Program-made: the position numbers and the translations under genes
Part shown: one piece after another, positions 28,520 through 36,401 of the stretch
Numbering within the stretch: position 1 is the stretch's first letter
Layout: every line of letters begins with the position of its first letter
Notes under the pieces: generated by a model
What the model was told of the DNA's origin: nothing
Databases searched by the model: none
What the model saw: only the letters and a program-made list of their open reading frames with translations
NCBI GenBank assembly: GCA_903881475.1
Contig: CAIRTK010000064.1
Span: 62,001-126,000 of the forward strand
Reading direction: 5' to 3'
Length of the DNA: 64,000 bases
Source of the DNA: an uncultured Opitutia bacterium
Lineage (GTDB): Bacteria > Verrucomicrobiota > Verrucomicrobiia > Opitutales > Opitutaceae

Positions 28520-30406
28520 ATGAAAACCAAATTTTTCCCCGCCCTCGTCCTCAGCATTGCGGCGGCCGTTTCCATGCGGGCGCAACCGTCCTTTGCCGGA
28601 CCGATGCCGTCGCCCGCGGTCGAGCCGGACGCCGATGTGCGCCGGGAAGCCTACCACCAGCGGATCAATGAGGTCCTCCACTGGTACAGCGCGCAGGCCA
28701 AACCCGGCGTGCCCTACGGCCGCGAGGTCATCCTCGCCAAGCTGGCCCTGCGCGAGGACCGCGCGGAGGTCTCCCGCAGCGTGATCACCTACATGAAGGA
28801 TCCCGGGACAGGCCCGTTCTGGATGTTTCCCGTCGTGGCCATGTCGCTGCTGGGCCAGGACCAGCTGACGCCCGCGGCCAAGCAGGCGCTCCGCGACATG
28901 TGGCGCACGACCTACCAGGTGCGCGGCGACACCGAGAACCACTGGGCGATGTACTACATCTCACTCTACCTGATCTCGGAGCTTTACCCGAACGAGCCGG
29001 CCGAGACCTGGTACACGGGCAAGAGCTCCGCGGAGAACCTCGCCGAGGCGCGGGAATACCTGATCCATTGGATGGACCTGGCGACGACGGTCGGGCAGGG
29101 CGAGTTCAACCCGACCGGCTACATTGCCGAGTACGCCGTGCCGCTCAGCTATTTATCCACGTGGGCCAAGGATCCGGCGATGCGCCTGCGCGGCCACATG
29201 ATGCTCGACCTGCTGTTCTCCGAACTCGCCGAAAACTCGCTCAACGGGATGCTGCGTGGGCCCAACGCCCGCACCGATGAAGGCAACGTCATCGAGCGCT
29301 GGAATGCCATCACGTCCTATTTCAACTGGCTCCTCTTCGGCAACACGGTGCCGCCGGCGGGCTACGGCGGCTTCGGCATGTTTTTCGCCCTTGCCGCGAA
29401 AAACTACGACGTGCCGGAGGTGATGTACCGCATCGCCGTGGACCGGGATCGCGACTTCGTCGCCCGGGACCTCAAGCGCACGCGGCGCCGGTGGCGCCTG
29501 AGCGACCAGCTCATGCCGCCGATCTACAAGACCAGCTACATGCGCAAGGACTACGCGGCCGGTTCCTACCAGGGCGGACTGGCGGATCCCATCCAGACGC
29601 ATGTGTGGGATGTGACGTGGGCCGTGCCGGATCCGCGCGGTGTGCACAACACGATGTTCTCGCTGCACCCTTACTCGTCGAACGACTCGATGCAGATGTA
29701 CTTTTCGACCTTTCCGGAGCCGATGATCCCCAACCTCGCGGTCGAGGGAAAGCCGAGCTACGATACGCCCACCAAGGTCGTCGGGAGCTCGCCGTATGAG
29801 CGCGTGTTCCAGGATCGCGACACGGTGATCGCGCTCTATGACATCCCGCCGGGCACGCGCTTTCCGCAGATCAACGGGTTCTTCTCGAAGGACCTCGTCA
29901 ATCTCACTGAGGACAAGTCCGGCTGGATTTTCGCCCAAGGCGGGAACACCTACCTCGCCTACCGGCCGCTCGCCGCGTACAAGTGGATCCCGTATCTGCA
30001 CCGGAACGGCGGCTGGGCCAAGGAGGAGAAAAACCTCGGCGGCCAGCTGCTCGTCAGCGAATTCCTCAAAAACGGCACGATCGTGCAGGCGGCGAGCGCG
30101 GATGAGTTCAGGAGCTTCGCGGCCTTCCAGGCCGCGATCAACTCGCTGCCGCTCGAGTTCAAGCTCGAGCCCGTGCCTGTCGTGAAAATGACCACGCTCC
30201 GCGGCACCCGGGTGGTGTTCACCTACGGCCAGGCGCCGCTGGTCAATGGCGCCCGGCTGGATTACTCGAAGTGGAAACTCTTCGAGAGTCCCTATCTCAA
30301 CGCCGAGAAGGGCTCGCGCCGGATCACGATCTCCTACGGCCGAATGCAACGCGTGCTGGACTTCAGCGTGCCGTCGATCACCGAAAGCGCCACGCCCACG
30401 CCCTGA
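28520..30406 (+). CDS. uncharacterised secreted protein, paralogue T3 (predicted alpha/alpha-toroid)
   Basis: VRGDTENHWAMYYISLYLISELYP, VGQGEFNPTGYIAEYAVPL, YKTSYMRKDYAAGSYQGGLADPIQTHVWDVTW; close to T2 along its whole length. Confidence 0.88.
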   Translation: MKTKFFPALVLSIAAAVSMRAQPSFAGPMPSPAVEPDADVRREAYHQRINEVLHWYSAQAKPGVPYGREVILAKLALREDRAEVSRSVITYMKDPGTGPFWMFPVVAMSLLGQDQLTPAAKQALRDMWRTTYQVRGDTENHWAMYYISLYLISELYPNEPAETWYTGKSSAENLAEAREYLIHWMDLATTVGQGEFNPTGYIAEYAVPLSYLSTWAKDPAMRLRGHMMLDLLFSELAENSLNGMLRGPNARTDEGNVIERWNAITSYFNWLLFGNTVPPAGYGGFGMFFALAAKNYDVPEVMYRIAVDRDRDFVARDLKRTRRRWRLSDQLMPPIYKTSYMRKDYAAGSYQGGLADPIQTHVWDVTWAVPDPRGVHNTMFSLHPYSSNDSMQMYFSTFPEPMIPNLAVEGKPSYDTPTKVVGSSPYERVFQDRDTVIALYDIPPGTRFPQINGFFSKDLVNLTEDKSGWIFAQGGNTYLAYRPLAAYKWIPYLHRNGGWAKEEKNLGGQLLVSEFLKNGTIVQAASADEFRSFAAFQAAINSLPLEFKLEPVPVVKMTTLRGTRVVFTYGQAPLVNGARLDYSKWKLFESPYLNAEKGSRRITISYGRMQRVLDFSVPSITESATPTP

Positions 30407-30410
30407 GGAT

Positions 30411-30490
30411 TGAAGCTCGAAGCGCGATACCCTAAATCCGAAATCCTGAACCTTGGTGTAGTGCTTCGAATTTCTCGTTTCGCATTTATC
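30411..30490. repeat. intergenic CGAAATCCGAA-type element
   Basis: GAAGCTCGAAGCGCGATACCCTAAATCCGAAATCC ... GCTTCGAATTTCTCGTTTCGCATTT; resembles elements near 38.2, 51.1, 53.2 and 59.4 kb. Confidence 0.5.
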
Positions 30491-30494
30491 CCCT

Positions 30495-31994
30495 ATGCCC
30501 GCCCACCTCACGGTTCACGCCGATGCCCCCGGCCCGGTCATTGACCGGCATATTTTCGGCCACTTCGCCGAGCATCTGGGCCGCTGCATTTACGACGGCC
30601 TCTGGGTTGGGGAGAATTCCCCGGTGCCCAATGTCCGCGGCTGGCGGAGCGACCTTGTGGCGGCCCTGAAGCAGATCCGTGTGCCCAACCTGCGCTGGCC
30701 GGGCGGCTGCTTTGCCGACGACTACCACTGGCGGGATGGCATCGGTCCGCGGGAAAAGCGCCCGCGCCGCGTCAACGCCCACTGGGGCGGCGTGGTCGAG
30801 AGCAACGCCGTGGGCACCCATGAGTTCCTCGACCTGTGCGAGCAGCTCGGCTGCGAACCGTACCTCGCCGGCAACGTCGGCAGCGGCTCCCCGCGCGAGC
30901 TGCGCGACTGGGTGGAGTACTGCAACGCCCCCGCCGGCACGCTCGCCGACGAACGCGCGGCCAACGGCCGGCGCGAACCATGGAAGGTCCGCCTCTGGGG
31001 CGTGGGCAACGAGACCTGGGGCTGCGGGGGCAACATGACCGCTGAGTACTATGCCGGCGAGTACCGCCGCTTCGCGACCTACGTGCGCGACTTTCCCGGT
31101 GCACCGCTCTACCGGGTGGGCAGCGGCGCGCGCAACGACGACTTCCACTGGACCGAGGTCATGATGCGCGAGGCCTTCAAGGGCCCGCTGGGCGGCCCGA
31201 TGCTGCAGGGGCTGTCCGTCCATTATTACACGGTGCTGGGGGACTGGCCGCCGAGCCACCCGGCCACCGGGTTCGATCACCACGCGTGGAAGTCCGTCAT
31301 GGCGGAGGGCTGGAAGATGGAGGCCATCGTTCGCGGCCATCGCGCGGTGATGGACCGGTATGATGCGAAGGGCCTCACCGCCTTGGTCGTCGACGAATGG
31401 GGCGCTTGGTACGCCGTCGAGCCCGGCACGAACCCGGGGTTTCTCTACCAGCAGCAGACGATCCGCGACGCGGTCCTCGCCGCGCTCACGCTCAACATCT
31501 TCATCAACCATTGCGAGCGCGTGCGCATCGCCAACCTCGCGCAGATCGTCAACGTGCTCCAGGCCGTGGCGCTTACCGAGGAGGGCGGCGGCCGGCTGGT
31601 GCTTACGCCGACCTGGGACGTGCTGGCCCTCTATGCCGCGCACCAAGGCGCGAACCGCCTGGGCGTGGACAACGATACCCCTTCCGGCACGCACGGGGGA
31701 CTCGACTATCCCGGCGTGTCGGCGACGGCCTCGCTCGCGACCGACGGCGCCGTGAACGTCACGCTCTGCAACACGGACCCCGCGGCCCCGGCCGAAATCA
31801 CGCTGGCGCTCAAGGGCCGTCTGCCGGTGCTGGCCGGGGCCCGCGTGCTCAGCACGCCGGTGCTGACGACGTGCAACACCTTCGACCAGCCGCGGGCGGT
31901 CACAACCCGGCCGTTTGACGGCGTGCGCGTCCACGGCGGCCAGGTGCAATTCTCCCTGCCGCCCGGCTCCGTGGCGGCCCTGCATTTCTCATGA
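30495..31994 (+). CDS. alpha-L-arabinofuranosidase (GH51-like)
   Basis: FGHFAEHLGRCIYDGLWVGE, LRWPGGCFADDYHWRDGIGPREKRP, WGVGNETWGCGGNM. Confidence 0.94.
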   Translation: MPAHLTVHADAPGPVIDRHIFGHFAEHLGRCIYDGLWVGENSPVPNVRGWRSDLVAALKQIRVPNLRWPGGCFADDYHWRDGIGPREKRPRRVNAHWGGVVESNAVGTHEFLDLCEQLGCEPYLAGNVGSGSPRELRDWVEYCNAPAGTLADERAANGRREPWKVRLWGVGNETWGCGGNMTAEYYAGEYRRFATYVRDFPGAPLYRVGSGARNDDFHWTEVMMREAFKGPLGGPMLQGLSVHYYTVLGDWPPSHPATGFDHHAWKSVMAEGWKMEAIVRGHRAVMDRYDAKGLTALVVDEWGAWYAVEPGTNPGFLYQQQTIRDAVLAALTLNIFINHCERVRIANLAQIVNVLQAVALTEEGGGRLVLTPTWDVLALYAAHQGANRLGVDNDTPSGTHGGLDYPGVSATASLATDGAVNVTLCNTDPAAPAEITLALKGRLPVLAGARVLSTPVLTTCNTFDQPRAVTTRPFDGVRVHGGQVQFSLPPGSVAALHFS

Positions 31995-33916
31995 ATTACG
32001 TTTCCGCCCTGCCGCTCAACCAGGTTCGTTTCACCCGCGGTTTCCTCGCCGAGCGCGCCCGCCTCGTGCGCGACGTGGTCATCCCGTACCAGTGGGAGGC
32101 CCTGAACGACCGCGTGGCCGGGGCGGAGCCCAGCGGCTGCGTGCATAATTTCCAGGTCGCCGCCGGCGAGAAGCCGGGAAAATTCTACGGGCTCTTCTGG
32201 CAGGACTCGGATCTTGCCAAGTGGATCGAGGCCGCCGCCTACCGGCTTGCCACGCATCCCGATGCCGCGCTGGAGGCCGAGCTGGACCGGCTGATCGCGA
32301 CGCTCGCGAAGGCGCAGGGCGCCGACGGCTACCTCAATACCTACTTCCAGCTCGTCGAGCCGCAGAACCGCTGGGCGAATCTGCGGGACTGCCATGAGCT
32401 CTACGTCGCCGGCCACATGATCGAGGCGGGCGTCGCCCATTTCCAAGCCACCGGCAAGCGCACGCTGCTCGCGGTCGTTAGCCGGCTGGCCGACCTGATC
32501 GACCGCACGTTCGGCCTCGGGCCCGGGCAGATCCCCGGCTATTGCGGCCACGAGGAGATCGAGCTCGCCCTCGTCAAGCTCGCCCGCGCCACCGGGGAGG
32601 CGCGTTATGCGAAGCTCGCCGCGTATTTCATCGATCAGCGCGGCCAGTCGCCCAACTACCTGATGGAGGAGACCCGGCGCCGGGCCGATCCGCTGCCTTG
32701 GCACATGTATTTCGACGGCCTTGCGACCCTGCAGGCCGCCCGGCCGGTGCGCGAGCTGACCGAGCCCGTCGGCCATGCGGTGCGGCAGATGTACCTGCTC
32801 GCGGCGATGGCGGACCTGGCCCGCGAGCCGGGTGATGCATCGCTGCTGCGCTCGTGCCATACGCTGTGGAACAGCCTGGTCAGCCGCCATCTCTACGTCA
32901 CGGGTGGCGTGGGCTCGGAACCTTATGGGGAGAAATTCACCGAGCCGTTCGACCTGCCGCCGGACCGCGCCTACTCCGAGACCTGCGCGGCGATCGGCGT
33001 GATCTTTTTCGCGCGGCGCATGCTGGAGCTGGAGCTGCGCGGGGAGTTTGCCGACGTGATGGAGCGTGCGCTCTACAACAACGTGATCAGCGGAATGTCG
33101 CTCGACGGGACGAAATTTTTCTACGTCAACCCGCTCGAGCTCATCCCGGCGGTGGCGAAGCGCCGTTACGAATGCCACCTGGTCAAGACCCAGCGCGTCG
33201 GCTGGTTCGGCTGCGCCTGCTGCCCGCCGAATGTCGCCCGGCTTTTTGCGTCACTCGCCGACTATGCGGCTTCGCTGCGGCCGGACGGCCTGGCCCTGCA
33301 TCTCTATGCCGAGTCCGACCTGCGCTTCACGGTCGCCGGGGGCGAGGTGAAGCTGGCCATCCGCACGGACTACCCGTGGACGGAGGAAGTGGCCCTCGAG
33401 GTCCGTCCGGCTGCGCCGGTGGAGTTTACCCTGCAGCTGCGCATCCCGGGTTGGTGCCGTGGAGCCACGCTGGCGATCAATGGCCAAGCGCAGCCGGTTG
33501 TGCCGGTGAACGGCTACGCGGTCCTGCGCCGGGTCTGGCGTCCGGGCGACCAGGTGATGCTCACGCTGCCCATGCCCATCGAGCGCGTGCGGGCCGATCC
33601 GCGCGTGTCGACGGCAGCCGGCAAGGTGGCGCTGCAGCGCGGCCCGGTGGTTTATTGCCTCGAGGAGCCGGACAATGGCGCCGACCTCGCGGCGCTGTCG
33701 CTGCCGCGCACCGCCGCGCTGACCGCCCGGCACGATCCGGCTTTGCTGGGCGGCTGCGTCGTGATCGAAGGCCAGGGCGTGCGCGTCCAACCCGGTCGGT
33801 CGCTCTACACGGTCGCTCCGCCGCAAACCGAAACCCGGCCCCTGTGGGCGATTCCCTACGGCCTCTGGGCCAACCGCGGCGAAGGCGAAATGCGTGTCTG
33901 GATCCAGGAATCATGA
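31991..33916 (+). CDS. beta-L-arabinofuranosidase-like (GH127/DUF1680)
   Basis: NFQVAAGEKPGKFYGLFWQDSDLAKWIEAAAY, GADGYLNTYF, GCACCPPNVARLFASL cysteine motif; ATGA overlap with GH51 gene. Confidence 0.93.
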   Translation: MNYVSALPLNQVRFTRGFLAERARLVRDVVIPYQWEALNDRVAGAEPSGCVHNFQVAAGEKPGKFYGLFWQDSDLAKWIEAAAYRLATHPDAALEAELDRLIATLAKAQGADGYLNTYFQLVEPQNRWANLRDCHELYVAGHMIEAGVAHFQATGKRTLLAVVSRLADLIDRTFGLGPGQIPGYCGHEEIELALVKLARATGEARYAKLAAYFIDQRGQSPNYLMEETRRRADPLPWHMYFDGLATLQAARPVRELTEPVGHAVRQMYLLAAMADLAREPGDASLLRSCHTLWNSLVSRHLYVTGGVGSEPYGEKFTEPFDLPPDRAYSETCAAIGVIFFARRMLELELRGEFADVMERALYNNVISGMSLDGTKFFYVNPLELIPAVAKRRYECHLVKTQRVGWFGCACCPPNVARLFASLADYAASLRPDGLALHLYAESDLRFTVAGGEVKLAIRTDYPWTEEVALEVRPAAPVEFTLQLRIPGWCRGATLAINGQAQPVVPVNGYAVLRRVWRPGDQVMLTLPMPIERVRADPRVSTAAGKVALQRGPVVYCLEEPDNGADLAALSLPRTAALTARHDPALLGGCVVIEGQGVRVQPGRSLYTVAPPQTETRPLWAIPYGLWANRGEGEMRVWIQES

Positions 33917-33967
33917 ATCCCTTCCGCCCAGCGCGGCCCTTCCCGGCCGCCTCCCCAACCAGGCCCG

Positions 33968-33990
33968 TTTGTCACCCAAGGGGTGACAAA
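33968..33990. promoter_or_regulatory. perfect hairpin abutting candidate M28 peptidase start codon
   Basis: TTTGTCACCC-AAG-GGGTGACAAA immediately followed by ATG at 33991; the right arm contains the GGGGTGA Shine-Dalgarno-like sequence. Confidence 0.6.
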
Positions 33991-35418
33991 ATGAGTTGGT
34001 GGGGCTGGGCTTCGATCGGTGTGGTGGCGGTGCTGCTGGGCGGGGTGCCGCTGCGGGGGCAGCCGGTGCAGGCGGTGCAGGAGGCCATTGTCGCGGACGC
34101 GCAGGCCGACACCTCCGGCCATCAGTTTCTCACCCGGCTGTGTGACGACTTCGGCGGCCGGCTGACCGGTTCACCCGCGAATCGCGGTGCGCTGGAGCGC
34201 GTACTGGCGGAGTTGAAGGCGCTGGGAGTTGAGGCCCGGCTGGAGAAATTCAGGATGCCCGGCTGGGTCCGCGAGCGGGACGAGGTGATGCTGATCGCGC
34301 CCCTGCGCCGACCCCTGCGCGTGGCGGCGCTCAGCTACACGCAGCCGCAGGCGAAGTTCGAGGCCGAGGTCGTGGACATCGGCCAGGGCCGTGACGAGGA
34401 CTTTGCCAAGCTCAACGCCACGGGAAAAGTCGGCCTGCTGGCGCCGAACACCACGGTGCCGCGCGGGCAGTACGAGAACGCCGCGGTGAAGCACGGCATG
34501 CGCGGCATCCTCTTCATCAACCGCGTGGCCGGCGGCCAGCTGCTGGCGCGCACGGGTTCGTTCACCGGCGAGCCGCTGCGCATCCCCGTCTTCAGCCTCA
34601 CGCAGGAGGAGGGCAACTGGATGCTGCGGCTGCTGAAACGCGGGGAGATCGTGCGGGTGAGCATGGAGGCCGGCTCGCATTGCGAGGAGATCGAGACCGC
34701 CAACATCGTGGCCACCTTTCCCGGCCGCACGGCCGACCGGATCGTGGTGGGCGCACACTTTGATTCGTGGGACCTCGGGCAGGGGGCGATGGACAACGGC
34801 GTCGGCATCGCGCAGCTCTACCTGCTGGCCAGGCTGCTGCACGCCCATGCGCCGCAAAATCTCCGCACGGTCGAGCTGGTCTGGTTCAACGGCGAGGAGC
34901 AGGGTCTGTGGGGTTCGCGCTTCCATGCCGCCGCGCTGCGCGGCCAGCCGGTCGCCGCAGTGATCAACCTCGACATGGTGGGCTTCCCGCTCTCGGTGAA
35001 CGCGCTCGGCTATGATGATCTCGTGCCCGTGCTGGAGCGCTTCAACGCGTCCCTGGGCGCGCATCCGCTCAAGCAGGGGGTCGGCAACATCAACTGGTTC
35101 GGCAGCGACCACACCTCCTTCCAGCTCGAGGGCATCCGGGCGGTCACGTATGGCGGGTTCATCGAGCCCGACGCCGTGCGCTACTACCACGACTTCGGCG
35201 ATACCATCGACAAGGTGGACCCGCGCCTGATCCCCGAGTCCGCCGCGCTGATCGCCGCGCTGACCTACCGGCTCGCCAACGAACCCGGGCTCGCGACCAC
35301 CCGGCTGCCCCCGGCGGAGGTGGAGGCGCTGTTCAGGAAATTTGACCTTGAAAACCGCCTGAAAGGCGTCGGCCTGTGGCCGTTCGCCGACTCGCCCGCT
35401 TCCCCGCCCAAGCCATGA
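33991..35418 (+). CDS. M28 family metallopeptidase, secreted
   Basis: Signal peptide MSWWGWASIGVVAVLLGGVPLRG; VVGAHFDSWDLGQGAMDNGVGIAQ, ELVWFNGEEQGLWGS, NWFGSDHTSF. Alternative start 33913 would give ATGA coupling to GH127. Confidence 0.9.
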   Translation: MSWWGWASIGVVAVLLGGVPLRGQPVQAVQEAIVADAQADTSGHQFLTRLCDDFGGRLTGSPANRGALERVLAELKALGVEARLEKFRMPGWVRERDEVMLIAPLRRPLRVAALSYTQPQAKFEAEVVDIGQGRDEDFAKLNATGKVGLLAPNTTVPRGQYENAAVKHGMRGILFINRVAGGQLLARTGSFTGEPLRIPVFSLTQEEGNWMLRLLKRGEIVRVSMEAGSHCEEIETANIVATFPGRTADRIVVGAHFDSWDLGQGAMDNGVGIAQLYLLARLLHAHAPQNLRTVELVWFNGEEQGLWGSRFHAAALRGQPVAAVINLDMVGFPLSVNALGYDDLVPVLERFNASLGAHPLKQGVGNINWFGSDHTSFQLEGIRAVTYGGFIEPDAVRYYHDFGDTIDKVDPRLIPESAALIAALTYRLANEPGLATTRLPPAEVEALFRKFDLENRLKGVGLWPFADSPASPPKP

Positions 35419-36269
35419 GCACCTTCACCCGCCGCACCTTCCTGCAAACCGTGGCCGTGGCCGGCGCCGCCGCCACGCTGCCGCCCCGTCTCCGCGCCGA
35501 AATGTCCAAGGACGGCCTGTTCCCGGCCGGGCCCAATTTTCACACCAGCGCGCGCGCCTCCGTCATGATCAGCGGCGGCACGATCACGAAGGACGGCAAG
35601 TTCACGGATGCCGTGCGCGCCGCGCACCGCCTGCACTATGGGGCCCGCAAAAAAATCCTGCTCGTGCTCCATGCCACGGAGCCGGACAAGCGCGACGCGG
35701 ACGAGCAGAAGCTGAAGCTGCTCTTTGCGGATGACCAGTACGAGACGGAGTCCCTCCATCACTGGACGGGGGATGAGGCCCTGAAGAAAATTGCCGGGGC
35801 CGAGGCCTTCTTCGTCGGGGGTGGCGAAACCTTCCTGCTCCTGCGCACGCTGATCGAGACGGGTCAGCTCGGGGCCATCCGGGAGCGGGTGCTTGCCGGC
35901 GTGCCGTACAACGGCTCGAGCGCCGGCTCGAACGTCGCCGGTACCGTCATCGGCTGCACCAATGACTTTCCAGTCGTGGACGTGCCGACGCGCGCATCGA
36001 TCGGCGTGCTGCCGGTGGTCATCAATCCGCATCATCCGCCCGTGGGGGCGCCCGACTACGCGGAAAGGGAGCGGAAGATCAAAGCCTACCTCCGGCTCAA
36101 TCCCGCCGAGACGGTGCTGGGCATCGGCAACGGCGCGGTGGCCCGCCTGCACGAGGGGAAGATCACCATCGAGCACGGCCCGGCGTTTTATTACCATGGC
36201 GCGGAGCAGACGGCGTTGCCCGAGGGGCTGTGCGCGGAACTGACGGCGCTCGTGACGGCGCCCGCCTGA
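35415..36269 (+). CDS. PepE-like (S51) peptidase with Tat leader
   Basis: MSTFTRRTFLQTVAVAGAAATLPPRLRA twin-arginine leader; FVGGGETFLLLRTL and GVPYNGSSAGSNVAGTVIGCTNDFPV S51 motifs. Confidence 0.88.
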   Translation: MSTFTRRTFLQTVAVAGAAATLPPRLRAEMSKDGLFPAGPNFHTSARASVMISGGTITKDGKFTDAVRAAHRLHYGARKKILLVLHATEPDKRDADEQKLKLLFADDQYETESLHHWTGDEALKKIAGAEAFFVGGGETFLLLRTLIETGQLGAIRERVLAGVPYNGSSAGSNVAGTVIGCTNDFPVVDVPTRASIGVLPVVINPHHPPVGAPDYAERERKIKAYLRLNPAETVLGIGNGAVARLHEGKITIEHGPAFYYHGAEQTALPEGLCAELTALVTAPA

Positions 36270-36280
36270 CCGGGCGGTTT

Positions 36281-36372
36281 TTAACCCCGAAGGGCACGAA
36301 GATCACGAGGGGTTTCGATCATCGGAAGTGTTTTAAGTCCGGTCTTCGTGGGCTTCGTGCCCTTCGGGTTAA
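36281..36372. repeat. intergenic inverted repeat (CGAAGGGCACGAAG type)
   Basis: TTAACCCCGAAGGGCACGAAGATCACGA ... TCTTCGTGGGCTTCGTGCCCTTCGGGTTAA. Confidence 0.8.
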
Positions 36373-36401
36373 ATTCTGATCGAGAATCGATCTGCAGAGG
36401 C

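Noticed and set aside
16823-30406. Assigning T1-T3 to a specific CAZy lyase/hydrolase family
   Set aside because: Fold is only inferred from sequence style and locus context; no diagnostic catalytic motif could be matched by eye.
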